64,000 bases of DNA from Rufibacter tibetensis. Lineage in GTDB: Bacteria; Bacteroidota; Bacteroidia; Cytophagales; Hymenobacteraceae. Location: positions 2,201,001-2,265,000 of the forward strand of contig NZ_CP012643.1 of the NCBI RefSeq assembly GCF_001310085.1, in the 5' to 3' direction. The notes below the pieces were generated by a model. That model ran no database searches, was not told the origin of the DNA, and saw nothing but the letters and a program-made list of their open reading frames with translations. Positions 7,682 to 17,281 of this stretch are shown here, one piece after another; the stretch's first letter is position 1; every line of letters starts with the position of its first letter. The position numbers were made by a program, and so were the translations under genes.

Positions 7682-9097
7682 ATGAGCCTAGCACTTCCTG
7701 TTTCCTTCCAGACCCGCATGCAGACGCAGTTGGGTGAGGCCTACCCTGCTTTCGCCGACGCCTTGGCTCAGCCCTCGCCTACCAGCATCAGGGTGAACAA
7801 AGCCAAGTTGGCGCTGCCCACCAGTCTGCAGCCAGTGCCTTGGACCGAGACCGGATTTTACCTTTCGGCCCGGCCCAGCTTTACGTTAGATCCATTGTTC
7901 CACGGTGGCGCCTATTACGTGCAGGAAGCCAGTTCCATGTTCCTGGAGCAGGCGCTGCGGCAAAGCGTGGACTTGGACCAACCATTGGCGGTGCTGGACT
8001 TGTGCGGCGCGCCCGGCGGCAAATCCACCCACATTGCCTCGCTGCTTTCCCCGGAAAGTCTGCTGGTGGCCAATGAAGTGATCAAGCCCAGAGCCAATAT
8101 CTTGGCTGAAAACATCCAGAAATGGGGCAGTGGCAATGTGGTCGTCACCAATAATGATCCCAGCCACATTGGACAACTCACCAGCTTTTTTGATGTGCTA
8201 GTAGTAGACGCGCCCTGCTCCGGCGAAGGCATGTTCCGCAAAGACCCCGATGCCGTAAACGAATGGTCTGAGGCCAACGTGAAACTCTGTTCTGAGCGCC
8301 AGCGCCGCATCTTGATGGATGTGTGGGATGCCCTAAAGCCCGGCGGAGTTCTGATCTACAGCACCTGTACCTATAACCGGGAAGAAAACGAAGAGAACCT
8401 GGCGTGGCTGGCCCGCCAACAAGACGCCGAGACTATTACCCTGCAACTACAGCCCGAATGGGGTATTACGGAGACCGAACTGGAAGGCATGCACGGCTAC
8501 CGGTTCTACCCGCACCGCACCCAGGGCGAAGGCTTCTTTCTGGCCGCCGTGCGGAAAACAGACGGCGAAGAAGCCCGCACGTTCAAGAAGAGCAAGCGCC
8601 CCTATCTGGTTTCCGCCTCTAAACAAGAAAAAGCCTTGGTGCAGGATTGGCTCAAAGAACCGAAAGCCTGGGAGTTTGTAAAGCACAAAGAAACCCTCCG
8701 GGCCCTACCTGCCGCTTGGATGCTGGAGCTGGAGCAGTTGTATGAGAACCTGCGCGTGGTCTACGGGGGCATTGAGGTGGCCGAGGTGATGAAAAACAAC
8801 GCCAAGCCTTTGCCCGCCCTGGCCCTCTCCCAATATGTTTCAGAAGATGCGTTCCCGAGCGCCGAAGTAGATTTCCCCACCGCCCTGCGCTACCTGCACC
8901 GCGAAGACATTGCTTTGGAAGATTCGGCGAATGGCTGGGTGCTGGTGCAGTTTCAAGGAGTAGCCTTGGGCTGGGGCAAAAAACTCCAGAACCGTGTCAA
9001 CAACCACTATCCCAAAGAGTGGCGCATCAGAATGAGCCTAGATGAGGCGTTGAAACCGGAGAATGTGGCAGCCTTGTTTACGCTGGGAGATCAGTAA
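7682..9097 (+). CDS. rRNA (cytosine-C5)-methyltransferase, RsmF/NOL1-NOP2-Sun type
   Basis: A 471-residue SAM-dependent RNA m5C methyltransferase. It shows a ferredoxin-like N-terminal region (SIRVNKAK), motif I (LDLCGAPGGKSTHIASLL), motif IV with the conserved Pro-Cys (VVDAPCSGEGMFRKDP) and motif VI with the catalytic cysteine (YSTCTYNREENE). A C-terminal PUA/RsmF-like RNA-binding domain (about 290-471) includes the 'FQGVALGWGKKLQNRVNNHYPKEWR' style ending that marks the RsmF/YebU group. Its likely target is a cytosine in 16S rRNA (known for RsmF, inferred here). It converges on RlmI over a long bidirectional terminator, so two rRNA methyltransferases sit tail to tail. Confidence 0.92.
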   Translation: MSLALPVSFQTRMQTQLGEAYPAFADALAQPSPTSIRVNKAKLALPTSLQPVPWTETGFYLSARPSFTLDPLFHGGAYYVQEASSMFLEQALRQSVDLDQPLAVLDLCGAPGGKSTHIASLLSPESLLVANEVIKPRANILAENIQKWGSGNVVVTNNDPSHIGQLTSFFDVLVVDAPCSGEGMFRKDPDAVNEWSEANVKLCSERQRRILMDVWDALKPGGVLIYSTCTYNREENEENLAWLARQQDAETITLQLQPEWGITETELEGMHGYRFYPHRTQGEGFFLAAVRKTDGEEARTFKKSKRPYLVSASKQEKALVQDWLKEPKAWEFVKHKETLRALPAAWMLELEQLYENLRVVYGGIEVAEVMKNNAKPLPALALSQYVSEDAFPSAEVDFPTALRYLHREDIALEDSANGWVLVQFQGVALGWGKKLQNRVNNHYPKEWRIRMSLDEALKPENVAALFTLGDQ

Positions 9098-9155
9098 ATT
9101 GAAACTTAGTGCTAAAGCCAAACTACATTTTAGGCTTAGTTTAATAATTAAAGGC

Positions 9156-9207
9156 ATAAAGCAGAAGTCCCCGGCAAGTACAAACCTGCCGGGGACTTCT
9201 GCTTTAT
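9156..9207. terminator. Bidirectional terminator between two rRNA methyltransferases
   Basis: A perfect 21-bp stem (ATAAAGCAGAAGTCCCCGGC plus one pair) encloses a 10-base loop between the convergent genes ending at 9097 and 9228. Confidence 0.9.
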
Positions 9208-9227
9208 GGGTATGCTATGCACGTATC

Positions 9228-10415
9228 CTATTCCACGTACAACACCAAGCCCTTCAGGTATTCACCTTCCGGATGGAAGATGCTGATGGGGTGGTCTGCA
9301 GGTTGTGAGAGGTGGTGCATCACTTTCACGTTGCGGCCTGCTTCAATGGCGGCGGCCATGACGGTGTTGGCGAACAGGTATTTGTCTACCACACCAGAGC
9401 AGGAGAAGGTGAAAATGATGCCGCCAGGCTTAATTTTCTGAATTGCCTCGGCATTCAGGCGTTTGTAGCCCATCAAGGCGTTATGGCGCACTTTCTGGCT
9501 TTTCGCGAAGGCCGGTGGATCCAGGATGATGAGGTCATATAGCCCTTCCTTGCCTTTCAGGAAATCAAAGGTGTCTACCGCATAGGCTTCGTGGCGGTCC
9601 TGGCCGTTGTTCAAAGCAGCATTCTGGTCTGTCAGGTCAATGGCTTTTTTGGAGACATCCACGGAGTGCACGGCGGTGGCACCAGCATTGAGTGCGTAGA
9701 TGGAGAAACCACCAGTGTAGCAGAAGGTGTTCAGGACAGTCTTGCCTTGGGAGTAGTGCGCCAGCAGTTGGCGGTTCTCGCGCTGGTCAATGAAGAAGCC
9801 AGTTTTCTGGCCGGTCACCCAATCTACCAGGAACTTGTTTCCGTTTTCAGTGACCACGTGCGGGGTGGGGGTATCACCAATCAGGTAGCCGTTCTGGCCT
9901 TGCGCGGTGCCTTTGCCCGGTAAAGTCTCCGCGCTTTTGTCATACACGGCAGATAGTTTGCCGTCGTACACTTCCATCAACGCCTGCGCAATGTGTTGTC
10001 GCACGTGGAACATTCCTACGTTGTGCGCCTGTAACACGGCGGTATTACCGTACACGTCAATGATCAGGCCGGGCAGACTATCGCCCTCGGCGAAGACCAA
10101 GCGATACACATCGGTATCGGGGGTGTCCAGGAAGCCTTGCTCGCGGCGGTAATCTACGGCCCGTTGCACGCGGCTCTTCCAGAAAGCGTAATCTGGTTCT
10201 ACTTCCTCAAAAGAGAAAATGCGCACGGCAATAGAGCCCGGTTGGTAATGCCCGATGCCCAGGAACTCGCGCCGGTTGGTGTACACGGCCACAATGTCCC
10301 CTTCCTGCACGTCTCCTTCAATTTTCTTGATAGCCCCCGAGAAAACCCAAGGGTGGAAACGTCTCAGAGAATGTTCTTTGCCTGCGTGTAATAATATTGA
10401 AGGAAGATTTGCCAT
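9228..10415 (-). CDS. rlmI: 23S rRNA (cytosine1962-C5)-methyltransferase, RlmI family
   Basis: A 395-residue enzyme, the same length as E. coli RlmI (396), which methylates C5 of C1962 in 23S rRNA. An N-terminal PUA domain (LHAGKEHSLRRFHPWVFSGAI, VYTNRREFLGIGHY) is followed by an EEHEA-type middle and a Rossmann methyltransferase domain with VLNTFCYTGGFSIYALNAGA (SAM site), LIILDPPAFAK and the cysteine motif TFSCSGVV. The start is the ATG at 10415 (MANLPSILLHAG), which fits the family; the frame runs upstream to 10577 but that part overlaps the intergenic region shared with the divergent dipeptidase. Confidence 0.93.
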   Translation of the reverse strand: MANLPSILLHAGKEHSLRRFHPWVFSGAIKKIEGDVQEGDIVAVYTNRREFLGIGHYQPGSIAVRIFSFEEVEPDYAFWKSRVQRAVDYRREQGFLDTPDTDVYRLVFAEGDSLPGLIIDVYGNTAVLQAHNVGMFHVRQHIAQALMEVYDGKLSAVYDKSAETLPGKGTAQGQNGYLIGDTPTPHVVTENGNKFLVDWVTGQKTGFFIDQRENRQLLAHYSQGKTVLNTFCYTGGFSIYALNAGATAVHSVDVSKKAIDLTDQNAALNNGQDRHEAYAVDTFDFLKGKEGLYDLIILDPPAFAKSQKVRHNALMGYKRLNAEAIQKIKPGGIIFTFSCSGVVDKYLFANTVMAAAIEAGRNVKVMHHLSQPADHPISIFHPEGEYLKGLVLYVE

Positions 10416-10563
10416 AGCCAGGGGTACGCGGTAGAGGTGGCGTACGTTTTTGGGTTGTTTTTGCAAAATTCGGTAAAAATTCCGGCTTTCTGCGGACCGG
10501 TCACCCACTTCTTCGTAAACTCGTCCGCCCAATAACCCCTTTGTTCCTGAACTTCGCCTGAAA

Positions 10564-11553
10564 ATGCCTCTGCCCATTATTGACCTGCACTGCGACCTTA
10601 CTGGTTATTTAGCCTGGATTCCGGGTGCCACCACCATGGATGTAGATGTTATTGGGTGCGCCATCCCGCACCTGCAGGCTGGACGTGTGCGGTTGCAGAC
10701 CATGGCGTTCTTTACGCTCACTGAGCCGGGCAGCGCCGCGTTTACCCTAAAACAAGCGAGACTTTTCAAAGAGCACCTGCTTCTGAGCAAAGACGTTTTT
10801 GCCCCGATTTGCCAAAAAGACTTCGGAAATCAAGTACTGCATGGGGAGCGTGTAGCCATAGTAGCGGCCATTGAAAACGCCTCGGGGCTGTGCGAAGAAG
10901 AGGAACCTCTGGAACTGGCTTTCTCCCGACTAGAAGAAATCATCCATTTGGCGGGGCCACTCCTTTATATAAGCCTCACCCATGCCGACCAGAATCGCTT
11001 TAGCGGCGGCAACTTCACGCCGGGCGTTGGCTTGAAACCAAATGGCGAAGAATTGCTGCGCTACCTGAGTGGTAGACGCATTGCCATAGATTTGTCCCAC
11101 ACGTCAGACGCGGCTGCCTATGACCTGCTTAACTTCATTGATAAACAAGGGTTAGATATTCCCGTAATCGCCAGTCATTCTAACTTCAGAGCAGTGTATG
11201 ATGCTCCCAGAAATCTGCCGCAAGAACTGGTGCAGGAAGTGATACGGCGCGAAGGGCTCATTGGCATAAACTTCCTGAAGAACTTTGTGCACCCAGAGCG
11301 GCCTGAGGTATTGCTGGAACACATCCAGTATGGTTTTGAGCGCGCCCCCAAAGCCATATGCTTCGGGGCTGATTTCTTTCAAGAGTCTGGTATGATGGTA
11401 GGTGGCGAGTCGTATTTCCACAGAGAGCACCGAAACGCGGCGCAGTACTCAACCATCTTACAAGCGCTGGAACAACAGTTTTCGCCGGAGCATCTGATTG
11501 CCCTCAGTTACGGAAATGCCTTGCAGTTTATGCAACGGCTTTGGAGTAAATAA
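10564..11553 (+). CDS. Membrane dipeptidase family (peptidase M19)
   Basis: A 329-residue TIM-barrel zinc hydrolase related to renal dipeptidase, which cleaves dipeptides, sometimes with a D-amino acid. Metal-site motifs are visible in order: IDLHCD at residues 5-10, a Glu in AAIENASG, LTHADQN near 139, IDLSHTSD near 176 (bridging region) and ASHSNFRA near 200, followed by GADFF late in the barrel. No signal peptide is evident, so a cytosolic role is likely. It is divergent from rlmI with 148 bases between starts. Assignment to M19 is firm; the substrate is unknown. Confidence 0.88.
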   Translation: MPLPIIDLHCDLTGYLAWIPGATTMDVDVIGCAIPHLQAGRVRLQTMAFFTLTEPGSAAFTLKQARLFKEHLLLSKDVFAPICQKDFGNQVLHGERVAIVAAIENASGLCEEEEPLELAFSRLEEIIHLAGPLLYISLTHADQNRFSGGNFTPGVGLKPNGEELLRYLSGRRIAIDLSHTSDAAAYDLLNFIDKQGLDIPVIASHSNFRAVYDAPRNLPQELVQEVIRREGLIGINFLKNFVHPERPEVLLEHIQYGFERAPKAICFGADFFQESGMMVGGESYFHREHRNAAQYSTILQALEQQFSPEHLIALSYGNALQFMQRLWSK

Positions 11554-11606
11554 CCTCTATTAGGATGAACTCTCTTAATTCTGCGGAAAAAAGCCAAGCG
11601 TCCTGT

Positions 11607-11646
11607 CTGTTTAGGTCTTGATTTTTTCAAAACAAGCTTAAAGCAG
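11607..11646. repeat. Intergenic palindrome copy
   Basis: Left half CTGTTTAGGTCTTGATTT and right half CAAAACAAGCTTAAAGCAG, 54 bases after the dipeptidase stop. The left-half TGATTT marks the common orientation. Confidence 0.6.
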
Positions 11647-11731
11647 ATAGATCAGCAAGTAAGCGTGCAGGGAAAAGCTAATTGGGTGTGAGAGAGCAAT
11701 TAGTAGTAAATATATAGAAGCAGTAATATTT

Positions 11732-11770
11732 AGCAGAGATTTGTTATATTCAAACAATAATCTGCTTTTT
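11732..11770 (+). terminator. Possible terminator or leader hairpin before the MG2/plug gene
   Basis: AGCAGAGATTTGTT pairs imperfectly with AACAATAATCTGCT and is followed by TTTTT, 15 bases before the ATG at 11785. It may end transcription from upstream or lie in the leader of the next gene. Confidence 0.4.
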
Positions 11771-11784
11771 ACTACTCCCCCTAT

Positions 11785-14490
11785 ATGCCTTCACGATTAA
11801 AAGTTGTTTTCTGCCTTCTGCTTGTTTCATTCATTGCCATTTTCGCTTTTTCTCCTAAGCCCAGGCAGCTGGAAGTGGGGTTGGAAGAAATTATCGCTAA
11901 GTTTCAGAACTTCGGGAAGGCGTATCCGCAGGAGAAGGTGTACCTGCACTTGGACAAACCTTATTATGCGGCCGGAGAGGATATCTGGTTTAAGGCGTAC
12001 CTGATGAATGCCTCTTCACATGAGCCCAGCCTGTGGAGCAAAGTTCTGTATGTAGACCTGGTGTCGCCGGAGGACTCTATCTACAAGCGGGTGGTGGTAG
12101 ACATGACAAACGGGATAGGTCACGGAGACTTCGCGCTGGAGGACACCATCCCGGAGGGGCAGTACCGGCTAAGAGCATACACCAGCTGGATGCAGAACTT
12201 TGACCAGGCGTATTTCTTTCACCAAAACCTGCAGGTTTTCAACCCGAGGGTAGCAGACCTGGTGCCTTCGGTGTCGTTTGCCTTCAAGCCGTACGGCACC
12301 GGAGATTCTGTGTATGCAGATGTGTCACTTAAAAATCTGAAGGAAGAACCTTTAACGCAAAGAGCCGTCACCTTTCATACTCAGTCTGGCAGAAAAGTGT
12401 CTGGCCGCCGTAAAAGCGAAACCAACAGCCAGGGAAATGCGCGCTACCGGTTCTATTTGCCTAACGGTGAGGCCCGGCAAGATGCCCAATTGTGGCTCAG
12501 CCTGAAAGAGGGAGAAGCGCAAATCCAGCGGCATTTCAATATCCCAACCTCCACTGAAAAAACTGACCTGCAGTTCTTCCCGGAAGGCGGGGAGTTGGTT
12601 AGTAATATGTGGAGCACGGTAGGCTTCAAGGCCGTAGATGTAAACGGGTTGGGCAAAGAGGTGCAAGGCAGTGTGTATGATGATACCGGCAAAAAGGTAG
12701 CTGATTTTAGAAGCCACAAGTTTGGGATGGGCCGTTTTGGGTTTATGCCCCAACCCGGCAGGAGCTACGCGGCCGTCCTGAACAACACTAAGGGCGAGGA
12801 AGTCAAATATCCTCTGCCGGCGGCGCGGGCAAAAGGAGTAGTGCTGAGTATTGACAACAGCAAGCTGGAGAACATTCAGCTGAAAGCATATTTAGTAGGC
12901 TATACAAGTGCAGAGGACCGGCCTCAGTCTATCAGTGTAATCGGGCAAAGCCGGGGAACGGTTTATTTCAGTGCACGTGCCGCCACAGCTAAAGACTTGC
13001 TTCTCATTACTATTCCCAAAGAAAAGTTGCCCACTGGGGTAATGCAGTTCACACTATTCTCCAACACCGGGGAGCCGCTGGCAGAACGCCTGGTTTTTAA
13101 CAACCGCCATGATCACCTGCAGCTCACTTTAGCTCCGGACAAGCCTGCCTACAGCCCAAGGGAGAAAGTAACCATGCAGCTGCAGGCTAAAACAGTAGCA
13201 GGCACTCCGGTGTCTGGGCATTTCTCTGTCTCCGTGACCGATGCCCAGAAAGTAAGTCCTGAGCTAAACGCAGGTACTATTCTGTCCACTACCCTGCTGA
13301 GCTCAGACTTACGGGGCTATATTGAGCAGCCAGATTACTACTTCTCCTCACGGGAGCCGGAAGTTGCCTTGGCTCTGGATAACCTGTTGCTCACCCAAGG
13401 CTGGCGGCGTTTTGCTTGGAAAGACCTTCTGCAAGAAAAGAAGATGCCTCTTCCGTTTCCGGTGGAGCAAAGCCTGGCCGTGACTGGTACTGTTCTAAAG
13501 CTGTCCGGCAAGCCTGAACCTGGTGCTATTGTGACTTTCGTGAGTTTCCGGTCGCCTAACATGATACTCTTTGATACCACTAATGCCCAGGGAAGATTCG
13601 AGTTTGGGGTTATGGATTTGAATGATAGTTCCAAAGTGGTGGTGCAGGCCCGTTCGGCCAAGGGAAAGAACACCTTAGAAGTTAAATTAGACAAGGGCCT
13701 TCCTATTACGCCAGTGGAGCCGCAGGTGCCTTACAACTTGCCTCCAACACTGCTTTCCCAGAGCACTTGGGCGTACCTCAGAAGTAATAGAGAGCAGTTG
13801 AGATTAGATCAATTGGCTGGTAAAAGCATTTTGCTGAGTGCCGTAGAAATCAGGGCCAAAAAAATCAAAGAAGAAGACCAGTTGCGTCAAGGGCAGATTT
13901 ACAGTCAACCAGATCAAACCATTAAAGCATCCAACCTGCCACTGTCTATGGATATCATTTCAGCCCTGCAGGGCCGCGTGGCAGGATTGCTGGTAACCGG
14001 TACAAGTGTTTCTATGCGGGGCGGTGGAACTCCTCTGTTTCTCCTAGATGGTATGCCCATGGATGCTGAGTTCATCAGAGGCATCTCCATGGCCGACGTA
14101 GATTTTATTGATATTCTCAAGCCCGGCGCCTCTTCAGCCATTTACGGGTCACAGGGTGGGAATGGAGTGATTTCTATCTTGTTGAAAAGAGGAAGCAGTA
14201 GTTCGGTAAATAACATGGCCCGCTACCAGGGGGTGGCTGCTTACAAGGGTGCTCATTATCAAAAAGCCAGAGAGTTCTACATGCCCCGCTATGACAAACC
14301 TGCTGAAGCAGAACTGCCTGACCTCAGAACCACCTTGTATTGGAGCCCAACGGTAATTACAAATGTGAATGGCCGCGCTTCCTTCTCGTTTTACAGTGCT
14401 GATCCCAAAACCACCTACCGGGCCGTGGTAGAGGGGCTTACTGCCGGCGGGCAGTTGGGAAGGGCCGTGGCAGAGATGCAGATAAAGTAA
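11785..14490 (+). CDS. MG2-domain protein with C-terminal TonB plug domain, no barrel
   Basis: A 901-residue exported protein. After a signal peptide (VVFCLLLVSFIAIFAFS) comes YPQEKVYLHLDKPYYAAGE, the hallmark of Bacteroidota MG2 (alpha-2-macroglobulin-type) modules, followed by several beta-sandwich domains (to about residue 680). A TonB receptor plug-like domain is at about 715-805: SALQGRVAGLLVTG, VSMRGGGTPLFLLDG, DVDFIDILKPGASSAIYGSQ and GNGVISILLKRG. Only about 100 residues follow, ending in an MG-like segment (TTLYWSPTVITNVNGRASFSFYSAD), so there is no 22-strand barrel. The family is seen in Bacteroidota as 'TonB-dependent receptor plug domain-containing protein'; its role is not established. 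A periplasmic or surface scaffold is possible (inference). Confidence 0.85.
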   Translation: MPSRLKVVFCLLLVSFIAIFAFSPKPRQLEVGLEEIIAKFQNFGKAYPQEKVYLHLDKPYYAAGEDIWFKAYLMNASSHEPSLWSKVLYVDLVSPEDSIYKRVVVDMTNGIGHGDFALEDTIPEGQYRLRAYTSWMQNFDQAYFFHQNLQVFNPRVADLVPSVSFAFKPYGTGDSVYADVSLKNLKEEPLTQRAVTFHTQSGRKVSGRRKSETNSQGNARYRFYLPNGEARQDAQLWLSLKEGEAQIQRHFNIPTSTEKTDLQFFPEGGELVSNMWSTVGFKAVDVNGLGKEVQGSVYDDTGKKVADFRSHKFGMGRFGFMPQPGRSYAAVLNNTKGEEVKYPLPAARAKGVVLSIDNSKLENIQLKAYLVGYTSAEDRPQSISVIGQSRGTVYFSARAATAKDLLLITIPKEKLPTGVMQFTLFSNTGEPLAERLVFNNRHDHLQLTLAPDKPAYSPREKVTMQLQAKTVAGTPVSGHFSVSVTDAQKVSPELNAGTILSTTLLSSDLRGYIEQPDYYFSSREPEVALALDNLLLTQGWRRFAWKDLLQEKKMPLPFPVEQSLAVTGTVLKLSGKPEPGAIVTFVSFRSPNMILFDTTNAQGRFEFGVMDLNDSSKVVVQARSAKGKNTLEVKLDKGLPITPVEPQVPYNLPPTLLSQSTWAYLRSNREQLRLDQLAGKSILLSAVEIRAKKIKEEDQLRQGQIYSQPDQTIKASNLPLSMDIISALQGRVAGLLVTGTSVSMRGGGTPLFLLDGMPMDAEFIRGISMADVDFIDILKPGASSAIYGSQGGNGVISILLKRGSSSSVNNMARYQGVAAYKGAHYQKAREFYMPRYDKPAEAELPDLRTTLYWSPTVITNVNGRASFSFYSADPKTTYRAVVEGLTAGGQLGRAVAEMQIK

Positions 14491-14500
14491 AAATGGACCT

Positions 14501-14537
14501 GTTTTCAGCCTCTTTTTCCTGAAACAAGCCCTAAACG
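14501..14537. repeat. Intergenic palindrome copy
   Basis: Left TTTTCAGCCTCTTTTTCC and right TGAAACAAGCCCTAAACG, 11 bases after the stop at 14490 and just upstream of the prfA promoter. Confidence 0.55.
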
Positions 14538-14565
14538 CACGCAAAAAAATGCGCCGGAAATTTCG

Positions 14566-14573
14566 TATCTTTG
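14566..14573 (+). promoter_or_regulatory. Predicted prfA -7 promoter box
   Basis: TATCTTTG, an exact TAnnTTTG match, 25 bases upstream of the prfA ATG at 14599. Confidence 0.65.
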
Positions 14574-14598
14574 CGGCCTGAATTAAGTAAAGCAGAAG

Positions 14599-15672
14599 AT
14601 GTTAGATAAACTGGAAGCCATAAAGCAGCGGTTTGAAGAGGTAAATGAGCAACTCATCCAGCCAGATGTAGCCAGTGACCTGAAACGATATAAGTCTCTG
14701 AACAAGGAGTTCAAAGACCTTGAGAAGATAGTAGCCGAGTACGAGCGTTACAAATTATTGCTCAGCAACATAGAGCACACCAAAGAAGTCATCGCCACTG
14801 AAAAAGACGAAGACTTCCGCGAGATGGCCAAAGAAGAATTAGATGAGCTTCTGCCGCAGCGGGCTGAAATGGAGGAGCGCATCAAAGAAATGCTGATCCC
14901 TACTGACCCGGATGACAGCAAGGATATCATCATGGAGATTAGGGCGGGGGCCGGTGGCGACGAGGCTTCTCTGTTTGCCGGTGACCTTTACCGCATGTAC
15001 AGCCGCTACGCTGAAAAGCAGGGCTGGAAAATGGAGGTGATTGACGTCATGGAAGGTACTGCCGGTGGTTACAAAGAGGTCATTGTAGGCATCAAAGGCG
15101 AAGATGTGTATGGCAAGCTCAAGTTTGAGTCTGGCGTACACCGCGTACAACGTGTGCCTGCTACCGAAACAGCCGGTCGCATCCACACTTCAGTGGCATC
15201 AGTAGTGGTGTTGCCGGAAGTGGAAGAACTGGACGTGGAACTGAACATGAACGACATCCGGAAGGACCTTTTCATGTCATCAGGACCTGGCGGGCAGTCA
15301 GTAAACACCACGTATTCTGCCGTTCGGTTAACGCACATTCCTACTGGTATTGTCGCCCAGTGCCAGGACCAGAAATCGCAGTTGAAGAATTTTGACAAAG
15401 CTTTGGCGGTATTGCGTTCCCGTATCTACGAGATAGAGTTAGCCAAGAAAAACGAAGCCGAAGGTGCCCAGCGCAAGAGCATGGTAGGTGGTGGCGATCG
15501 TTCAGATAAGATCAGAACCTACAACTATCCACAAGGCCGCGTAACCGATCACCGCATTGGTTTAACGGTATACAACCTGCCTAACGTAGTAGACGGAAAC
15601 ATTGACGAGTTTGTAGAGCAGCTCCGGATTGCCGAGAATGCGGAGCGTTTGAAAGAAGGCGCTCAGGCATAA
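14599..15672 (+). CDS. prfA: Peptide chain release factor 1
   Basis: A 357-residue class I release factor that reads UAA and UAG and triggers peptidyl-tRNA hydrolysis on the ribosome. The codon-recognition tripeptide PAT is at 187-189 (VQRVPATE), which marks RF1 rather than RF2 (SPF), and the catalytic GGQ is at 231-233 in [10 protein letters not shown]. The N-terminal coiled-coil domain and the PCRF region ([12 protein letters not shown]) are complete. The gene appears monocistronic: it has its own -7 box and a terminator 16 bases after the stop. Confidence 0.98.
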   Translation: MLDKLEAIKQRFEEVNEQLIQPDVASDLKRYKSLNKEFKDLEKIVAEYERYKLLLSNIEHTKEVIATEKDEDFREMAKEELDELLPQRAEMEERIKEMLIPTDPDDSKDIIMEIRAGAGGDEASLFAGDLYRMYSRYAEKQGWKMEVIDVMEGTAGGYKEVIVGIKGEDVYGKLKFESGVHRVQRVPATETAGRIHTSVASVVVLPEVEELDVELNMNDIRKDLFMSSGPGGQSVNTTYSAVRLTHIPTGIVAQCQDQKSQLKNFDKALAVLRSRIYEIELAKKNEAEGAQRKSMVGGGDRSDKIRTYNYPQGRVTDHRIGLTVYNLPNVVDGNIDEFVEQLRIAENAERLKEGAQA

Positions 15673-15687
15673 CCTACCTAACTATAG

Positions 15688-15715
15688 AAAGCGCAACCCT
15701 TAAAGTTGCGCTTTT
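15688..15715 (+). terminator. prfA terminator
   Basis: AAAGCGCAAC pairs with GTTGCGCTTT around a 7-base loop and leads into a T-rich tract, 16 bases after the stop. Confidence 0.85.
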
Positions 15716-15728
15716 CTTTTTCTTAGCC

Positions 15729-15765
15729 TTTTCTGCCCTGATTTCTGGAAAATAGTCCCTAAACG
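15729..15765. repeat. Intergenic palindrome copy
   Basis: Left TTTTCTGCCCTGATTTC and right GGAAAATAGTCCCTAAACG, downstream of the prfA terminator. It carries the left-half TGATTT. Confidence 0.55.
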
Positions 15766-15847
15766 AAGACCAACCAAAAAACACAGGTAGAGGTTACCTC
15801 CCACTATACAAACCAAAGCGCCTTTCAACCACGTACCTTACTCCGCA

Positions 15848-17269
15848 ATGGCTCACTACCTTTCTTCTGCTTCCTGGCGCCTGTGGCTGCAAAGCCTGGC
15901 TTTGGTGTGCCTGGTGGGCTGGTGGATGAGCGCCTGCACGCCACGTGATGAGGAGTTCACTCCTGATGCCAGTGCCCTGCTTCGGTTGGAGGCCGATACG
16001 GTACTTTTTGACACAGTTTTCACCGAGGTAGGCAGCGTCACCAAACGCCTCAAAGTTTACAACCCCAACAAGAACGCAATCAGGATCTCTGAGATAAAAG
16101 TAGGTGGTTTGGGAAACTCCCCGTTCCAGTTGTTTATTAACGGGCTTCCGGGACCTGAACTGCAAAATGTGGAGTTGCGGGGCAATGACAGCCTTTTGAT
16201 TCTGGTCAAAGCCACCATCAATCCCAATGCACAGGAGCAGCCGTTTCTGGTGAATGACTCTATCTTGTTCCTGACTAATGGGAACCAGCAGAAAGTAAAA
16301 TTAGTGGCTTATGGGCAGAACGCGACGTATTACCAGCGCAACTACCTCACCTCTCCTGCTGAAACCTGGACTGCTGCTAAAGCGCACGTAATTTATGACT
16401 CTGTGACAGTTCCCACGGGGCAAACGCTCACTATCCAGAAAGGCAGCCAGGTACATTTTCACCGCAACGCTAAGATAAAGGTGCTGGGCACGCTCAAAGT
16501 AGAAGGCGAGCATGAAAAACGGGTGCTGTTCCAGCAGGTGCGCAAGGAAGAGCAGTACCGCAACGCTCCGGGGCAGTGGCAGGGATTGGAGTTTCTGCCC
16601 GGTAGCCAAAACAATGTGATCAGCTACGCTGAATTGAAGAATGCGGTCACCGGCATTTACCTCAGGGCCGAAGGAAGCAATGTGCCACAGGTGACGCTTC
16701 GGCACTCTTTTTTGAAAAACATGCTGCAACACGGGGCCTTGAGCCTCGGCGGAAATGTGCGGCTGGAGAACAGCATTATCACCAATTGCGCTGAGTATGC
16801 AATAGCAGGCTTGGGCGGTGGCAGATACGAGATAGTCTTCAGCACTCTGGCAAACTATGCCAATGACTTCATCAGGTTAACTCCTTCGTTTGTGTTTGAT
16901 GAGCAGTACGTTGTGAACAAAGAAGTTCTGAAACAAGGGAATTACGTGCTCACTGTGGTGAACAGCATCTTGTGGGGGCGGCAGGAAGACGAACTGAAGT
17001 TTGGTGACATGACTGGCTCCTCTAGCAGAACCATCAGGAACTCCTTTCTGAAAACCAAAACTTATAAAGCTGAGTTTGATACTAACGGCAACCGGATCAA
17101 CGTAGATCCCCTGTTTCGCGACGCGTCTAAATTTGATTTCCAGCTCATCAAACTGTCGCCGGCCAATGCCGTAGGAACTCCGGTGCCGGGCATTGCCGTG
17201 GATTATGAAAATAAACCCCGTGATGCGCAGAAGCCAGACGCTGGCGCCCTGGAAGTAGACTATCAATAA
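15848..17269 (+). CDS. Lipoprotein with right-handed beta-helix (choice-of-anchor-like)
   Basis: A 473-residue predicted lipoprotein: hydrophobic leader, then lipobox WMSAC (Cys30). Residues about 45-150 look like an Ig-like 'DTVFTEVGSVTKRLKVYNPN' domain of the kind that precedes many Bacteroidota surface proteins; the rest (about 160-470) is a repetitive beta-helix with short turns (LKNAVTGIYLRAEGSN, LRHSFLKNM, VVNSILWG) and ends in DAGALEVDYQ, a phrase typical of Bacteroidota parallel beta-helix proteins. Such folds often bind or cleave polysaccharides, but I see no catalytic motif. It overlaps functionally with nothing nearby; the YjbQ gene begins 12 bases later and is probably co-transcribed. 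Confidence 0.8.
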   Translation: MAHYLSSASWRLWLQSLALVCLVGWWMSACTPRDEEFTPDASALLRLEADTVLFDTVFTEVGSVTKRLKVYNPNKNAIRISEIKVGGLGNSPFQLFINGLPGPELQNVELRGNDSLLILVKATINPNAQEQPFLVNDSILFLTNGNQQKVKLVAYGQNATYYQRNYLTSPAETWTAAKAHVIYDSVTVPTGQTLTIQKGSQVHFHRNAKIKVLGTLKVEGEHEKRVLFQQVRKEEQYRNAPGQWQGLEFLPGSQNNVISYAELKNAVTGIYLRAEGSNVPQVTLRHSFLKNMLQHGALSLGGNVRLENSIITNCAEYAIAGLGGGRYEIVFSTLANYANDFIRLTPSFVFDEQYVVNKEVLKQGNYVLTVVNSILWGRQEDELKFGDMTGSSSRTIRNSFLKTKTYKAEFDTNGNRINVDPLFRDASKFDFQLIKLSPANAVGTPVPGIAVDYENKPRDAQKPDAGALEVDYQ

Positions 17270-17281
17270 CTCGCCTGCCTT

